A stretch of DNA of 46,461 bases from an uncultured Opitutia bacterium (GTDB lineage: Bacteria > Verrucomicrobiota > Verrucomicrobiia > Opitutales > Opitutaceae), in contig CAIKTR010000245.1 in assembly GCA_903830425.1 (NCBI GenBank), positions 2,501 through 48,961 on the forward strand. The letters are read 5' to 3'. Shown here piece by piece: positions 17,926 through 26,049 of the stretch (position 1 is the first letter of the stretch; every line of letters begins with the position of its first letter). A model generated the notes under the pieces. It ran no database searches and was not told the DNA's origin. It saw only the letters and a list, made by a program, of their open reading frames with translations. The translations under genes were made by a program, and so were the position numbers.

Positions 17926-18849
17926 ATGGAGAAAATCTCCCATCTCGGACACACCCTCACCCGCTGGCGCGTCGGCCCGTCCACCTTCCTCGCCCGGCCG
18001 GAGATCGGCGCCCGCCTCATGAATTGGAACCTCACGCTCGGCGACGGCTCGGTGCGGGACGTCCTCTACTGGCCCGAACTCGATACGCTGGACGATTTTT
18101 ACAAGGTCCGCGGCGGCAACCCCATCCTCTTCCCCTTCAACGGCCGCACCTACGACCGCGGCGACATCCACTTCTGGCGCGCGGCCGACGGCGTCCGCCG
18201 GCCCATGCCGATGCACGGCCTGGCCCGCCAGGGCAACTTCCAGCTCACGCGCCTCGACGCCGGCGGCTTCTCCGCCCTCTTCCTCCCGGGCGAGGAGGCC
18301 CGCGCCTGCTACCCGTTCGACTACGAATTCACCGTGACCTACCGCTTCGAGCCGTTCGGGCTGGTGTGCGAACTCCGCCTCAAGAACCTCGGCAAGGTGC
18401 CGCTGCCGTGGAGCGCCGGCCACCACTTCTATTTCACCGTGCCGTGGAGCCAGGACGCCGCCCGCCGCGACTACCTGATCCGGATTCCCGCCGCGCAGCG
18501 CCTGCGGCATGACTTTGCCACCGGCCAGCTCACGCCGGGCCCGGACCTGCAAACCGACGAGTCCCTGGCCAATCCCGCGCTCGTGGACACCCTCCACACC
18601 GGCCTGCACTCCTCCACCGTCCGCTTCGGGGAAAAAGGCCGCCCGGGCGATGTGGTGCTGCGCCACGGCAACGCCGCCGTGCCGCCCGCCGACGCCACGC
18701 TGGTCACGTGGACCGGAAGCGACGACGCGCCGTATTACTGTGTCGAGCCCTGGATGGGGCCGCCCAACGCGCCGGAGCACCAGCGCGGGCTGCATCTCGT
18801 CCCGCCGGGCGGCACCGAGACTTTCGCGGTGAGCGTGGCCGTGCCGTAG
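17926..18849 (+). CDS. Aldose 1-epimerase family protein
   Basis: A 307-residue protein of the galactose mutarotase-like fold, which interconverts sugar anomers. The N-terminal half has GNPILFPFNGRTYDRG, close to the substrate-pocket motif of the family. Likely catalytic or binding histidines lie in PMPMHGLAR and AGHHFYFTVP, and a carboxylate near the C-terminus (VEPWMG) may be the general base. The ATG at 17926 was preferred over an upstream in-frame start, which adds an unlikely leader. It may belong to the YeaD-like (hexose-6-phosphate epimerase) branch, so the exact substrate is uncertain. Confidence 0.85.
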   Translation: MEKISHLGHTLTRWRVGPSTFLARPEIGARLMNWNLTLGDGSVRDVLYWPELDTLDDFYKVRGGNPILFPFNGRTYDRGDIHFWRAADGVRRPMPMHGLARQGNFQLTRLDAGGFSALFLPGEEARACYPFDYEFTVTYRFEPFGLVCELRLKNLGKVPLPWSAGHHFYFTVPWSQDAARRDYLIRIPAAQRLRHDFATGQLTPGPDLQTDESLANPALVDTLHTGLHSSTVRFGEKGRPGDVVLRHGNAAVPPADATLVTWTGSDDAPYYCVEPWMGPPNAPEHQRGLHLVPPGGTETFAVSVAVP

Positions 18850-18881
18850 CCGTAGCCGTCAGCCGCCGGCGGCGGTCCGGC

Positions 18882-19712
18882 TCAGTGCAGGGCGCCCTTC
18901 CAGCCTTCCCCGCAGGGTCCGCCGGACTGCTGCGACTCCACCTCATACTCCGTGCCGTCCATCCGGATGAGCGGGCGGTAGCCGCCGGAAATCTTGCGGA
19001 CGTCGCCCGCCGCGTAGTGGCAGATGAAGGAGCGGCGGAAACGCGTCTTCGAGCGGTTCGGGCCCGAGCCGTGGATCAGGCTGCCGTTGAAGAACAGGGT
19101 GTCGCCCGCCTTCATCGGCACCACCTGGGCCTTGAGCCCCTCGGGCACCGGGACGAAATGCGAGGTGTAGCTTTCGCGCGCATCCGCCACCGCGGGGCAC
19201 ACAATGTCCGCATCATTGGTCTTCGGCACCACAAGCAGCGCGCCGTTCTCGACGTCGGTGTCGTCAATCGCGGTCCAGGCCGCCACGCAGGAGCCGGGCT
19301 CCACCAGCAGGTAAAACTGGTCCTGGTGCAGCGCCTGGCCGCGCGCGCCGGGCGGCTTGAAGTAATACATGCTCTGCGCCGCCACCGGCTCCGTCCCAAA
19401 AAAGGCCCGCAGGCGGTCCGCGACCCGCGGCAGCAGCAGGAAATGCCTGGCCCGGGCATTGAACCGGTGGGGCATCATCACCCGCGGATACTGGTACAGC
19501 GGGTCGTCCGGGTTCTGCACCCCGTCCGCCACCTGGCGCGGCTCGTAATGGCCCGGGACCCCCTCCGCGTGCACCTGGGCGAAAATCTCCCGGACCTCCT
19601 GGACCTCCCCCGGGGTGAACAGACCCGGCGCCAGCACATAGCCCTCGCGGGCAAAGAACTGGGCCTGGGCGGTGATTTCCTGATCCGGGGCGGGGCGGGG
19701 TTGGGCGACCAT
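18882..19712 (-). CDS. Phytanoyl-CoA dioxygenase (PhyH) family protein
   Basis: A 276-residue Fe(II)/2-oxoglutarate dioxygenase. The metal-binding HxD is in LHQDQFYLLVEPGS and the distal histidine in NGSLIHGSGPNRS, followed by a basic residue that should bind 2-oxoglutarate. PhyH-family enzymes hydroxylate diverse small molecules, so the substrate is unknown. Start is the ATG at 19712, with TAGGA about 9 bases upstream; a TTG at 19715 precedes it. It diverges from an AraC regulator across a 79-bp spacer, which suggests that regulator controls it. Confidence 0.87.
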   Translation of the reverse strand: MVAQPRPAPDQEITAQAQFFAREGYVLAPGLFTPGEVQEVREIFAQVHAEGVPGHYEPRQVADGVQNPDDPLYQYPRVMMPHRFNARARHFLLLPRVADRLRAFFGTEPVAAQSMYYFKPPGARGQALHQDQFYLLVEPGSCVAAWTAIDDTDVENGALLVVPKTNDADIVCPAVADARESYTSHFVPVPEGLKAQVVPMKAGDTLFFNGSLIHGSGPNRSKTRFRRSFICHYAAGDVRKISGGYRPLIRMDGTEYEVESQQSGGPCGEGWKGALH

Positions 19713-19735
19713 CAAAATATCCTAGCATCAAACGG

Positions 19736-19756
19736 GGCGTTGGCCAATAAAACGCC
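19736..19756. promoter_or_regulatory. Inverted repeat in the PhyH/AraC divergent promoter
   Basis: GGCGTT (19736-19741) and AACGCC (19751-19756) form a perfect 6-bp inverted repeat with a 9-bp AT-rich spacer, in the middle of the region between the divergent dioxygenase and AraC genes. It could be an operator or part of a promoter; no site is proven. Confidence 0.35.
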
Positions 19757-19768
19757 TCGTCAAATACC

Positions 19769-19774
19769 TATAAT
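19769..19774 (+). promoter_or_regulatory. Candidate -10 element of the AraC gene
   Basis: A perfect TATAAT lies 17 bases before the araC-type ATG. In this GC-rich sequence such a hexamer is unlikely by chance. I see no good -35 at the right distance, and the short leader would leave no room for a ribosome binding site, so a near-leaderless transcript or activator-dependent promoter is possible. Confidence 0.4.
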
Positions 19775-19791
19775 ATCCGACTGCCAGCACC

Positions 19792-20682
19792 ATGAACACC
19801 CGCGCCAACACCCCCGCCCCGCCTCCGGGCATGCTGGTCACGGGCCATTTCCACCGCGGCCCGCGCTATGCGACCTACCGCGAGCACGGCACCCGGGACT
19901 GGCTGCTGGTGCACACCGTGCGCGGCCGCGGCCGGTTCGGCCATGGCCCGGGGGAATGGGTCACCCAGCCGGGCGACTGGGTGCTGGTGCGCCCGGGGGT
20001 GCGGCACGACTACGGCACCGCGCCCCACCCGGGCCTCTGGGAACTCGGGTGGGCCCATTTCATCCCGCGGCCGGCCTGGCTCCCCTGGCTCGACTGGCCG
20101 GAGGTCGCGCCGGGCATTTTCCGGCTCGCCCTGCGCGACCATGAGTTCGCCCCCCGCCTCCGCCGGCGCTTGCGCGAGGTCATCCGCCTCAACGCCGGCC
20201 CCAGCCGCCAGCACGAGGGCCTGGCCCTCAACGCCCTGGAGGAGATCCTGCTCTGGTGCGACCTGGCCAATCCCCGCCGGGAAACCGCCGGCCTCGACAG
20301 CCGGATCCGCCGGTCGCTCGAGTTCATCTGCGAGCACTTCGCCGAGCCGCTCACCGTCGCGCGCCTGGCCGCCCATGGCGGGCTCTCGCCGTCGCGCTTC
20401 GCCCACCTCTTCCGCACCCAGACCGGCGAGACCCCGCAGCGTTACCTCGAGCTCCAGCGGCTCAACCGGGCCCGCCAGCTGCTCGAGTTCACCCAGGAGC
20501 CCGTCGCCGCCATCGCCCGCGCCGTCGGGTTTGAGAACCCCTTCTATTTCACGCTGCGGTTCAAGCGCCACGGCGGAGTCAGCCCGCGGGCCTGGCGCCA
20601 GCGGCGGCGGCCGGACGGTCCCTGGCCCGCCCCCCTCCGGCCGGCGCCGGCGGCGGCCCGGACCCCGGGCGCGCCGGCTTGA
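19792..20682 (+). CDS. AraC-family transcriptional regulator
   Basis: A 296-residue regulator with an N-terminal cupin-like sensor domain (about 15-110, including RGRGRFGHGPGEW and PGDWVLVRPGV) and two C-terminal helix-turn-helix motifs (about 180-280: VARLAAHGGLSPSRFAHLF and IARAVGFENPFYFTLRFKR). Sugars are the commonest ligands of this sensor fold. A Pro/Ala/Arg-rich tail follows the HTH. It diverges from the PhyH dioxygenase gene, its most likely target. No Shine-Dalgarno sequence is clear before the ATG. Confidence 0.9.
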   Translation: MNTRANTPAPPPGMLVTGHFHRGPRYATYREHGTRDWLLVHTVRGRGRFGHGPGEWVTQPGDWVLVRPGVRHDYGTAPHPGLWELGWAHFIPRPAWLPWLDWPEVAPGIFRLALRDHEFAPRLRRRLREVIRLNAGPSRQHEGLALNALEEILLWCDLANPRRETAGLDSRIRRSLEFICEHFAEPLTVARLAAHGGLSPSRFAHLFRTQTGETPQRYLELQRLNRARQLLEFTQEPVAAIARAVGFENPFYFTLRFKRHGGVSPRAWRQRRRPDGPWPAPLRPAPAAARTPGAPA

Positions 20683-20747
20683 AACCGGGCCGGCCCCGGG
20701 CAAATTTTTCCGTTACATTTCACCCCATCTCGCCTCACCCTCTGGCC

Positions 20748-21068
20748 ATGTTCGCCCTAGTTCCAGCGCCCGCGTTGCTGCCCAGTTTCGGGGGTGGGGA
20801 GATGATCGTCGTCCTCCTCGTCGTCCTGCTCCTCTTCGGCGGCGACAAGATGCCCCAGCTGGCCAAGGGCATCGGCCGGGCCGTCCGGGATTTCAAAAAG
20901 GCCGCCGCCGATGTGGAGCGGGAGTTCAAGCAGGCCCTCGATGAGGTGCCGGATTCGCCCCCGCCCAAGCCCGCGCCGTACGTGCCGCCCGCGCCCGCCA
21001 CCCTCCCGGCCCCGCACCGGCTGGAGTCGCCCCCGCCCCCGCCGCCGGGCACCACGCCTGCCCCGTGA
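20748..21068 (+). CDS. tatA: Twin-arginine translocase subunit TatA/TatE
   Basis: A 106-residue protein forming the pore component of the Tat system, which exports folded proteins. It has one N-terminal transmembrane helix (about 18-33), then the diagnostic FGGDKMPQLAKGIGRAVRDF amphipathic segment and a Pro-rich C-terminal tail. The ATG at 20748 excludes an Arg-rich upstream extension. tatB and tatC are not nearby. Its stop overlaps the next gene's GTG start (GTGA, 21065-21068). Confidence 0.9.
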   Translation: MFALVPAPALLPSFGGGEMIVVLLVVLLLFGGDKMPQLAKGIGRAVRDFKKAAADVEREFKQALDEVPDSPPPKPAPYVPPAPATLPAPHRLESPPPPPPGTTPAP

Positions 21069-21349
21069 AGGCCGCGGCTCCCGCGGACGCCCCCGTGCCG
21101 CTCCCAATTTCCGGGGAACTCGACCTGCACACGTTCAACCCCCGGGACGTCGACGAGCTCATTCCGGCCTACCTCGAAGCCTGCGCCGCGCGCCACCTGC
21201 GGGAGATCCGCATCATCCACGGCAAGGGCACCGGTCGCCTGCGCCTGAAGGTCCACGCCCTGCTGCGGCACTCGCCCTGGGTGCGGACCTACCGGCTCGG
21301 CGACGAGCGCACAGGCTCGTGGGGCGCCACCCTGGTCGCTTTGCGCTGA
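21065..21349 (+). CDS. Smr-domain protein
   Basis: A 94-residue stand-alone Smr (MutS2 C-terminal) domain. The two characteristic motifs are LDLH (about 19-22) and IHGKGTGRLR (about 50-59), the loop associated with nuclease activity in this family. Small Smr proteins nick or cleave nucleic acids, and some act on stalled ribosomes; which applies here is unknown. GTG start overlaps the tatA stop, and its own stop shares one base with the ATG of the next gene. Confidence 0.87.
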   Translation: MKAAAPADAPVPLPISGELDLHTFNPRDVDELIPAYLEACAARHLREIRIIHGKGTGRLRLKVHALLRHSPWVRTYRLGDERTGSWGATLVALR

Positions 21350-22590
21350 TGAAAACATTCCCGCGTGGTTCGACCGCCGCCGCCCTGCTCGTCCTGAGCC
21401 TCGGCCTGCTCGCCGGCTGCGTCTCGTCGCCCGGCACCGCCCCCACGCCGCCGCTTGTGCTCGTTTCGCTGGATGGCTTCCGCTGGGACTATCTCGCGAA
21501 ATATCCCGCGGAGACCCCGCACCTCCAGGCGCTCCAGCGCGAGGGCAGCACCGCGCGGCAGCTCATCCCCGTCTACCCGTCCAACACCTTTCCCAACCAC
21601 TACTCGATCGTCACCGGCCTCTACCCCGCGCACCACGGCATCATCAACAACGAGATGTTCGACCCCGCGACCCAGACGGTCTTCCACTACAACCGGCCCG
21701 CCTCGGTCCACGAGAGCCGGTGGTGGGGCGGCGAGCCGATCTGGGTCACCGCAGTCCGGCAGGGCCACCCCAGCGCGTGCTCCTTCTGGGTGGGGTCCGA
21801 GGCCGCCGTGAAGGGCGTCTTCCCCACGTTCTGGAAGCCCTACGACTACACCATTTCCTTCGAGCGGCGGCTCGACGAACTCGTCGGCTGGCTGCGGCTC
21901 CCGCCCGCCCGGCGGCCTGTCGTCATCACGTTCTACCTCGAGGAGACCAACTCCGCCGGCCACAAGTTCGGGCCCGATTCGCCGGAGCTCGCCGCCGCGG
22001 TCAAGCTCCTCGACCACCGCATCGGCGTCCTCCGGGAGCGTCTGCAGGGCGAGCACCTCCCCGCCAACCTGGTGGTCGTCTCCGACCACGGCATGACGCC
22101 GATCAGCCCGGACCGCGTGATCCTGCTCGACGACTACCTCGACCTCAGTTCCGTGCAGGTGGACTTCTCCGGTCCGCAGGCCGGGCTCCGGCCGCTCGCG
22201 GGCAGCGCGGAATCGATCGTGCGCGCGCTCTCCGCCCTGCCCCACGCCCAGGCCCGCCTCACCCGGGACTGGCCCGCGCGTTTCCATCTGACGGAGAACC
22301 CGCGCCTGCCGCCCGTCTGGGTCATGGCCGACGAGGGCTGGGAGATCGGCACCCACCGGCAGTTCAATGCGCTCCGAGGCCGGTTCAACCGCGGCGACCA
22401 TGGCTACGATCCCGCGCTCGAGTCCATGCACGGCATCCTGATTGCCCACGGCCCCTCCTTTAAGCGCGGCGTGGTGATCGATCCGGTGGAGAACATCCAC
22501 GTTTACCAGCTGCTCTGCGCCGCGCTGCGGCTGGTGCCGGCGCCCAATGACGGCGACGACCGGCTCGCCCGCGCCTTCCTGCAGGAGTAG
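21349..22590 (+). CDS. Ectonucleotide pyrophosphatase/phosphodiesterase family lipoprotein
   Basis: A 413-residue enzyme of the alkaline phosphatase superfamily (NPP type). The N-terminus is a lipoprotein signal with lipobox LLAGC (Cys about 24). Metal-binding and nucleophile motifs are present: SLDGFRWD, YPSNTFPNHYSIVTGLYP (nucleophile Thr), DHGMTP and the later His in ESMHGILIAHG. It likely hydrolyses phosphodiester or pyrophosphate bonds outside the inner membrane. ATG 21349 is used; a longer in-frame start at 20911 would overlap tatA. Translation is probably coupled to the Smr gene. Confidence 0.92.
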   Translation: MKTFPRGSTAAALLVLSLGLLAGCVSSPGTAPTPPLVLVSLDGFRWDYLAKYPAETPHLQALQREGSTARQLIPVYPSNTFPNHYSIVTGLYPAHHGIINNEMFDPATQTVFHYNRPASVHESRWWGGEPIWVTAVRQGHPSACSFWVGSEAAVKGVFPTFWKPYDYTISFERRLDELVGWLRLPPARRPVVITFYLEETNSAGHKFGPDSPELAAAVKLLDHRIGVLRERLQGEHLPANLVVVSDHGMTPISPDRVILLDDYLDLSSVQVDFSGPQAGLRPLAGSAESIVRALSALPHAQARLTRDWPARFHLTENPRLPPVWVMADEGWEIGTHRQFNALRGRFNRGDHGYDPALESMHGILIAHGPSFKRGVVIDPVENIHVYQLLCAALRLVPAPNDGDDRLARAFLQE

Positions 22591-22694
22591 TCCGCCGCTC
22601 ATCCCGGCCAACGCCCGTTCCTCCCGGCCGGGCGAAAAAACTGCAACTTCCGGGGCGGAGCCGCGTTCTCACGGCAACTATTAACCATCCCGCC

Positions 22695-22931
22695 ATGAAA
22701 CTCAGCTCCCTCCTCTCCACCGCCGCCCTGCTGGCGCTCGCCCTCTCCGTCCTCGACCTCTCGCTCAACGCCGAGTCGCTCGGGCTCTTCGCCGCCCTCG
22801 CCTCCACCCTGTTCCTGCTCGGCGTCGTCCGGGACTATGCCCCGCGCCGCCCCTATTGGCAGCCTCGCCACCCGGCGCTCGTCCCCTTCCCCGCCCCGCC
22901 GGCCCGGGCGCTGGAACGCCTCGCCGCCTAA
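22695..22931 (+). CDS. Small hydrophobic membrane protein, unknown
   Basis: A 78-residue protein with two likely transmembrane helices (about 5-24 and 29-45) and a Pro/Arg-rich C-terminal tail. No family is recognised. Codon use is like its neighbours and it begins 104 bp after the phosphodiesterase stop. No strong ribosome binding site is visible, so the call is moderate. Confidence 0.55.
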   Translation: MKLSSLLSTAALLALALSVLDLSLNAESLGLFAALASTLFLLGVVRDYAPRRPYWQPRHPALVPFPAPPARALERLAA

Positions 22932-23026
22932 CCCGACCGGGGAGCGGCACCCCCCTCCCCCCGTCGATCCAACACCCGCCAGCGCGGGATTGTTTTTGTC
23001 CCTGAAACCGTCATGGTGCGGACGTA

Positions 23027-23566
23027 ATGAAAACTTACGTCACCTACGGATTCTTCATGGCTCTCGGCGGCATGCTTCTGACGCTGGCGCTCTTCTTCCT
23101 CGGCTTCCATTCCGATGCCGCGAAGCTGGCTTCGTCGCAGTGGATCGGCTCCATTGGCGGCATCGCCATTAGCGTCGCGGTGCTCACCCTGGGCATCAAG
23201 GCCTGCGGCGCCGAGGTGCCGGCCACGGAGGAGTTCAGCTACGGCCGCGCCCTCGGGGCCGGCGTGATGATCGCGCTCTTCGGCGCCCTCTTCGGCGTCG
23301 TGACCAACTATCTCTACTTCCAGGTCATCAACCCGGGCCTGACGGACCTCATTGTTCAGGCGCAGCTCGACAAGATGGAAGCCAAGGGCCTGAGCGGCAC
23401 CCAGCTCGAGCAGGCGGAAAAGGGCATCCGCATGTTCATGAAGCCGGCCTTTTCCGCGATCACGAGTTTCATCGCCAGCCTGTTCTTCGGCACGGTCCTC
23501 TCGCTCATCGCCGCCGCCTTGCTCAAGCGCAAGGCCACGGAAGCGGCCGCCCCCGCCAGCGTCTGA
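23027..23566 (+). CDS. DUF4199 family membrane protein
   Basis: A 179-residue membrane protein with four hydrophobic helices: about 4-25, 40-58, 78-100 and 145-165. Between the third and fourth lies a polar helical stretch (about 108-142). This layout matches DUF4199 proteins, whose function is unknown. It is followed by a strong intrinsic terminator and converges on the PDZ gene. Confidence 0.8.
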   Translation: MKTYVTYGFFMALGGMLLTLALFFLGFHSDAAKLASSQWIGSIGGIAISVAVLTLGIKACGAEVPATEEFSYGRALGAGVMIALFGALFGVVTNYLYFQVINPGLTDLIVQAQLDKMEAKGLSGTQLEQAEKGIRMFMKPAFSAITSFIASLFFGTVLSLIAAALLKRKATEAAAPASV

Positions 23567-23594
23567 GCCGCCGCCTGCTCTCTTCACCCCAACA

Positions 23595-23625
23595 AAAAGC
23601 CGGGTCCCGTGGACCCGGCTTTTTT
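23595..23625 (+). terminator. Intrinsic terminator after the DUF4199 gene
   Basis: A GC-rich stem (AAAAGCCGGGTCC paired with GGACCCGGCTTTT, short loop 23608-23610) followed by a run of Ts. The A-rich 5' side also makes it a possible terminator for the convergent PDZ gene on the minus strand. Confidence 0.92.
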
Positions 23626-23646
23626 GCGACCGCGCGGTGACGCCGG

Positions 23647-24660
23647 TCAGAACACGGGCGGCGGGGGCGGCGCCGGGGGCGCGAACTCCCCGCGGGGCAG
23701 CCTGATCTTGGACTTGCCCGGCTTCCCGGCCGGGCCCTTGCCGACCTCAAAGTCCTCGTCGATCTGGAATTTGAACTCCTGCATGCCCTCCAGCTGGTCG
23801 AGGCGTTCCCGCACCTCCGGGGGCAGGGCCTTGCGCTCCTCCGGGGTCGTGACCGGCCCGGAAAACAGCGGCTCCCCCTTCGCGTTCTTGGCGACCAGCG
23901 TCTTCTTGCCGTCCTTGATCGTGAGGTCCAGCGAGCCCTGTTCGTCGCTGAAGACCATGTTGCTGTTGCTCGTGTTCACCGTGGTGGTGTGCATCCCCGG
24001 GCCGGCCTCCGTCTCAATCCGGATGCGGTGCGGGCGCGGGCCCGCATCCTTGGGGGCAATGAGCTCCAGCACCCGGTCCATGTCCTCCCGGCCCATGCCG
24101 GGTAGCGGCGGAAACGGCGGGCCATCCTCGAGCTGCGGCCCAAAGCCGCCGCCCGGGGCCAGGGCCTCGCCCAGGGCCATCTTCGGGATGTCATGCTGGG
24201 CGAGCTTCACCTTGACGGTGGTTTCCTTGCCGCCGCGGACATAGGTGACCGCGACCTCGTCACCAGCCTGGTGATTGCGCACCAGGACCGCCAGCTGGCG
24301 CTGCTCGATGAGCTGTTGGTCGTCCAGCTTCACCAGCACGTCGTTCACCTTCAGCACCCCGCTCGCCGGGCTGTCGGGCGCCACCCCGCCGACCACCAGG
24401 CCGACCCCCTTCGGGAGATTCAGCTGCTCGCCGAGGGTCTCGCCGGCGGGACGGGTTTCCACGCCGAGGAAGGTCACGCTCACCAGGGCGGGCGGATGAC
24501 CCGGGCGCATCGTGTGCGGGCCGTGGTCCGGGCCGTTGCCGATGATCACGCGCATTTCCTTCCTTTCGCCCTTGGCCGGGGCCGGGTCAGCGGCGCGCAG
24601 CGCCGGCAGCGCCGCGGCGAGGCCGACGGCGGGGATGAGATAACGAAGCAGGGTTTTCAT
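23647..24660 (-). CDS. Secreted PDZ-domain protein
   Basis: A 337-residue protein with an N-terminal signal peptide (about 1-25). A PDZ domain follows (about 65-160: FLGVETRPAG, GLVVGGVAPDSPAS, LKVNDVLVKLDDQ). The rest is a C-terminal region without a visible protease domain, ending in a Pro-rich tail. It is the third gene of an ECF sigma operon, 38 bp after a membrane anti-sigma-like gene. PDZ domains bind unfolded C-termini, and here it may sense misfolded envelope proteins; that is inference. The frame stays open upstream to 24873, but the leader there is Arg-rich and out of family, so ATG 24660 is used. Confidence 0.8.
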   Translation of the reverse strand: MKTLLRYLIPAVGLAAALPALRAADPAPAKGERKEMRVIIGNGPDHGPHTMRPGHPPALVSVTFLGVETRPAGETLGEQLNLPKGVGLVVGGVAPDSPASGVLKVNDVLVKLDDQQLIEQRQLAVLVRNHQAGDEVAVTYVRGGKETTVKVKLAQHDIPKMALGEALAPGGGFGPQLEDGPPFPPLPGMGREDMDRVLELIAPKDAGPRPHRIRIETEAGPGMHTTTVNTSNSNMVFSDEQGSLDLTIKDGKKTLVAKNAKGEPLFSGPVTTPEERKALPPEVRERLDQLEGMQEFKFQIDEDFEVGKGPAGKPGKSKIRLPRGEFAPPAPPPPPVF

Positions 24661-24698
24661 GTCGGATGTTATTCGAGGGTTGATCGGTTGGGTTGATA

Positions 24699-25136
24699 TT
24701 ACTGGAAACTGACGGGGATGACGCGTTCGACGGTGCGCGGGACGCTCCAGCGCAGCGACGCCTGGGTGCGGGGATTTTTCCAGGTGAACGTGTCCACATA
24801 GGAGCTCCGGTAGCGGCGCGCGGTGGTGCCGTTCGCCAGGGTCACGAGCCCGTCGTCGCGCTGCTCGTACCACACATTCTGCGCTGAAACCGGCTTGTAG
24901 GTGACGGCGACCGGGGCGGCCGGCCGCGTCGCCGCGGACGCGGGGGCGACCCCGGCGCGGTCCTGCAGGTAGATCCAGCCCACCAGCGCCGCGGCCAGGG
25001 GCAGCGCCATCCAGCCCCAGTAATTGCGGCGGGCAGCGGCCAGCGTCCGCCCGACCCGCGCCGTCACGGCCGGGGAGGGAGCCACCGGCCGGAGTCGCTG
25101 CAGTTCAGCCTCAAGCTCTCGCAGTTCGTTATCCAT
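24699..25136 (-). CDS. Probable membrane-bound anti-sigma factor
   Basis: A 145-residue protein. A short cytoplasmic helix-rich segment (1-38) is followed by a single transmembrane helix (about 41-57) and a periplasmic part (60-145) with aromatic and charged residues and no recognised domain. Its start overlaps the sigma factor gene by 8 bp, the classical anti-sigma arrangement. It lacks a recognisable zinc-binding (HxxxCxxC) anti-sigma motif, so the role rests on position and topology. Confidence 0.65.
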   Translation of the reverse strand: MDNELRELEAELQRLRPVAPSPAVTARVGRTLAAARRNYWGWMALPLAAALVGWIYLQDRAGVAPASAATRPAAPVAVTYKPVSAQNVWYEQRDDGLVTLANGTTARRYRSSYVDTFTWKNPRTQASLRWSVPRTVERVIPVSFQ

Positions 25137-25680
25137 GGCAGTCGGCAGGGGTCAGCACGTCGCGCAGCGCGCCCAGCGCATAGCGGTAGCGCGAAGCCGC
25201 GGTGTTCGGGGAGATCCCGAGCTGGATGGCAATTTGCTCAAAGGTGAGGTCCCCCCAGATCTTGAGCGTGAGCACCTCGCGCTGCTCCGCCGGCAGCCGG
25301 CGGAGGGCCGCCTCGATGACTTGGCGGCGGTCGTCGCCGGCCAAGGGCGTCTCAAACAGGGCTTCGGCGCCGTCCCCGCCGCCGTCGCTGCGTTCTTCCC
25401 GGTCACTGCGCCGGGCGTTGCGCCGGGCCAGGTCAAAGGCCGCTCGGCGCACGGACGTGAAAAGGAGCGCCTGCGGCTCGCCGCCCAGCTGCCGTTGGTG
25501 GCGCCAGAATCGCACGAACCCCTCCTGCACCACGTCCTCGGCGTCGGCCAGCGAGCGGGTCCACTGCCGCGCACACAGCAGCAGTTTGGGGCCATAGCGC
25601 TCAAACCAGTCTTTCCAGGATTCATCGTCGGGAATATCCGCCATGCGTTCGGTAGTGGGGACTTTCCTGAAAAGCGTCAT
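25129..25680 (-). CDS. ECF-type RNA polymerase sigma factor
   Basis: A 183-residue sigma-70 family protein with regions 2 and 4 only. Region 2 is seen in LADAEDVVQEGFVRFWRH (about 45-62). Region 4 is LRRLPAEQREVLTLKIWGDLTFEQIAIQLGISPNTAASR (about 125-165), with its HTH. An alternative in-frame ATG at 25644 would shorten the N-terminus by 12 residues. It heads an operon with the anti-sigma and PDZ genes. A possible ECF-type -35 (GGAAAC, 25720-25715) with 17 bp to GACAAA lies upstream, consistent with self-regulation but weak. Confidence 0.9.
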   Translation of the reverse strand: MTLFRKVPTTERMADIPDDESWKDWFERYGPKLLLCARQWTRSLADAEDVVQEGFVRFWRHQRQLGGEPQALLFTSVRRAAFDLARRNARRSDREERSDGGGDGAEALFETPLAGDDRRQVIEAALRRLPAEQREVLTLKIWGDLTFEQIAIQLGISPNTAASRYRYALGALRDVLTPADCHG

Positions 25681-25740
25681 CGGACCCGAAGTTTGTCTAT
25701 CCTCCGATCAAAAAGTTTCCCCCACGGCCGGAATAACCAC

Positions 25741-25768
25741 AAAAAAAGACCCGGATTGCTCCGGGTCT
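25741..25768 (-). terminator. Intrinsic terminator of the small membrane gene
   Basis: On the minus strand a 9-bp perfect stem (AGACCCGGA paired with TCCGGGTCT, loop TTGC) is followed by seven Ts. It lies just after the stop of the 61-residue minus-strand gene and before the sigma factor gene. Confidence 0.9.
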
Positions 25769-25799
25769 CGATCGTCTGTCCTGGGCTGCCCCAGCGGGC

Positions 25800-25985
25800 T
25801 TAGCGGCCGATCAGGCTCTTCCAGCTGATGCGATACTCCAGCGCGGCCATCGCCAAGAGGACCCCGACGGCTCCGAAGCCGATCAGGGAGTCCGCGGTGA
25901 CCGCGGGATTGACCCGGGAAAGCAGGTAGGCAACGGCGACGGCAAGGCCCAGGGCGACCGTAAGGAGGGTGATTTCGTTCTTCAT
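25800..25985 (-). CDS. Small membrane protein, unknown
   Basis: A 61-residue protein with two hydrophobic helices (about 5-23 and 31-49) and a short basic end. No family is recognised. It has its own intrinsic terminator directly after the stop, which supports it as a real transcribed gene. It diverges from the LysR gene. Confidence 0.7.
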   Translation of the reverse strand: MKNEITLLTVALGLAVAVAYLLSRVNPAVTADSLIGFGAVGVLLAMAALEYRISWKSLIGR

Positions 25986-26034
25986 GATAGATTGGTTGTT
26001 TGGTTTCGCCGGCTCTCATTGGAGCCAACGCACC

Positions 26035-26040
26035 TATAAT
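26035..26040 (+). promoter_or_regulatory. Candidate -10 element in the LysR divergent region
   Basis: A perfect TATAAT, within the 10-mer ACCTATAATA that also occurs upstream of the AraC gene (19766-19775), lies 60 bases before the LysR ATG. No clear -35 is seen. Confidence 0.35.
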
Positions 26041-26049
26041 ACGTCATGC

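Noticed and set aside
23647-24660. PDZ protein as DegP/HtrA-type protease
   Set aside because: No trypsin-like His-Asp-Ser domain is seen; only a PDZ domain is supported.
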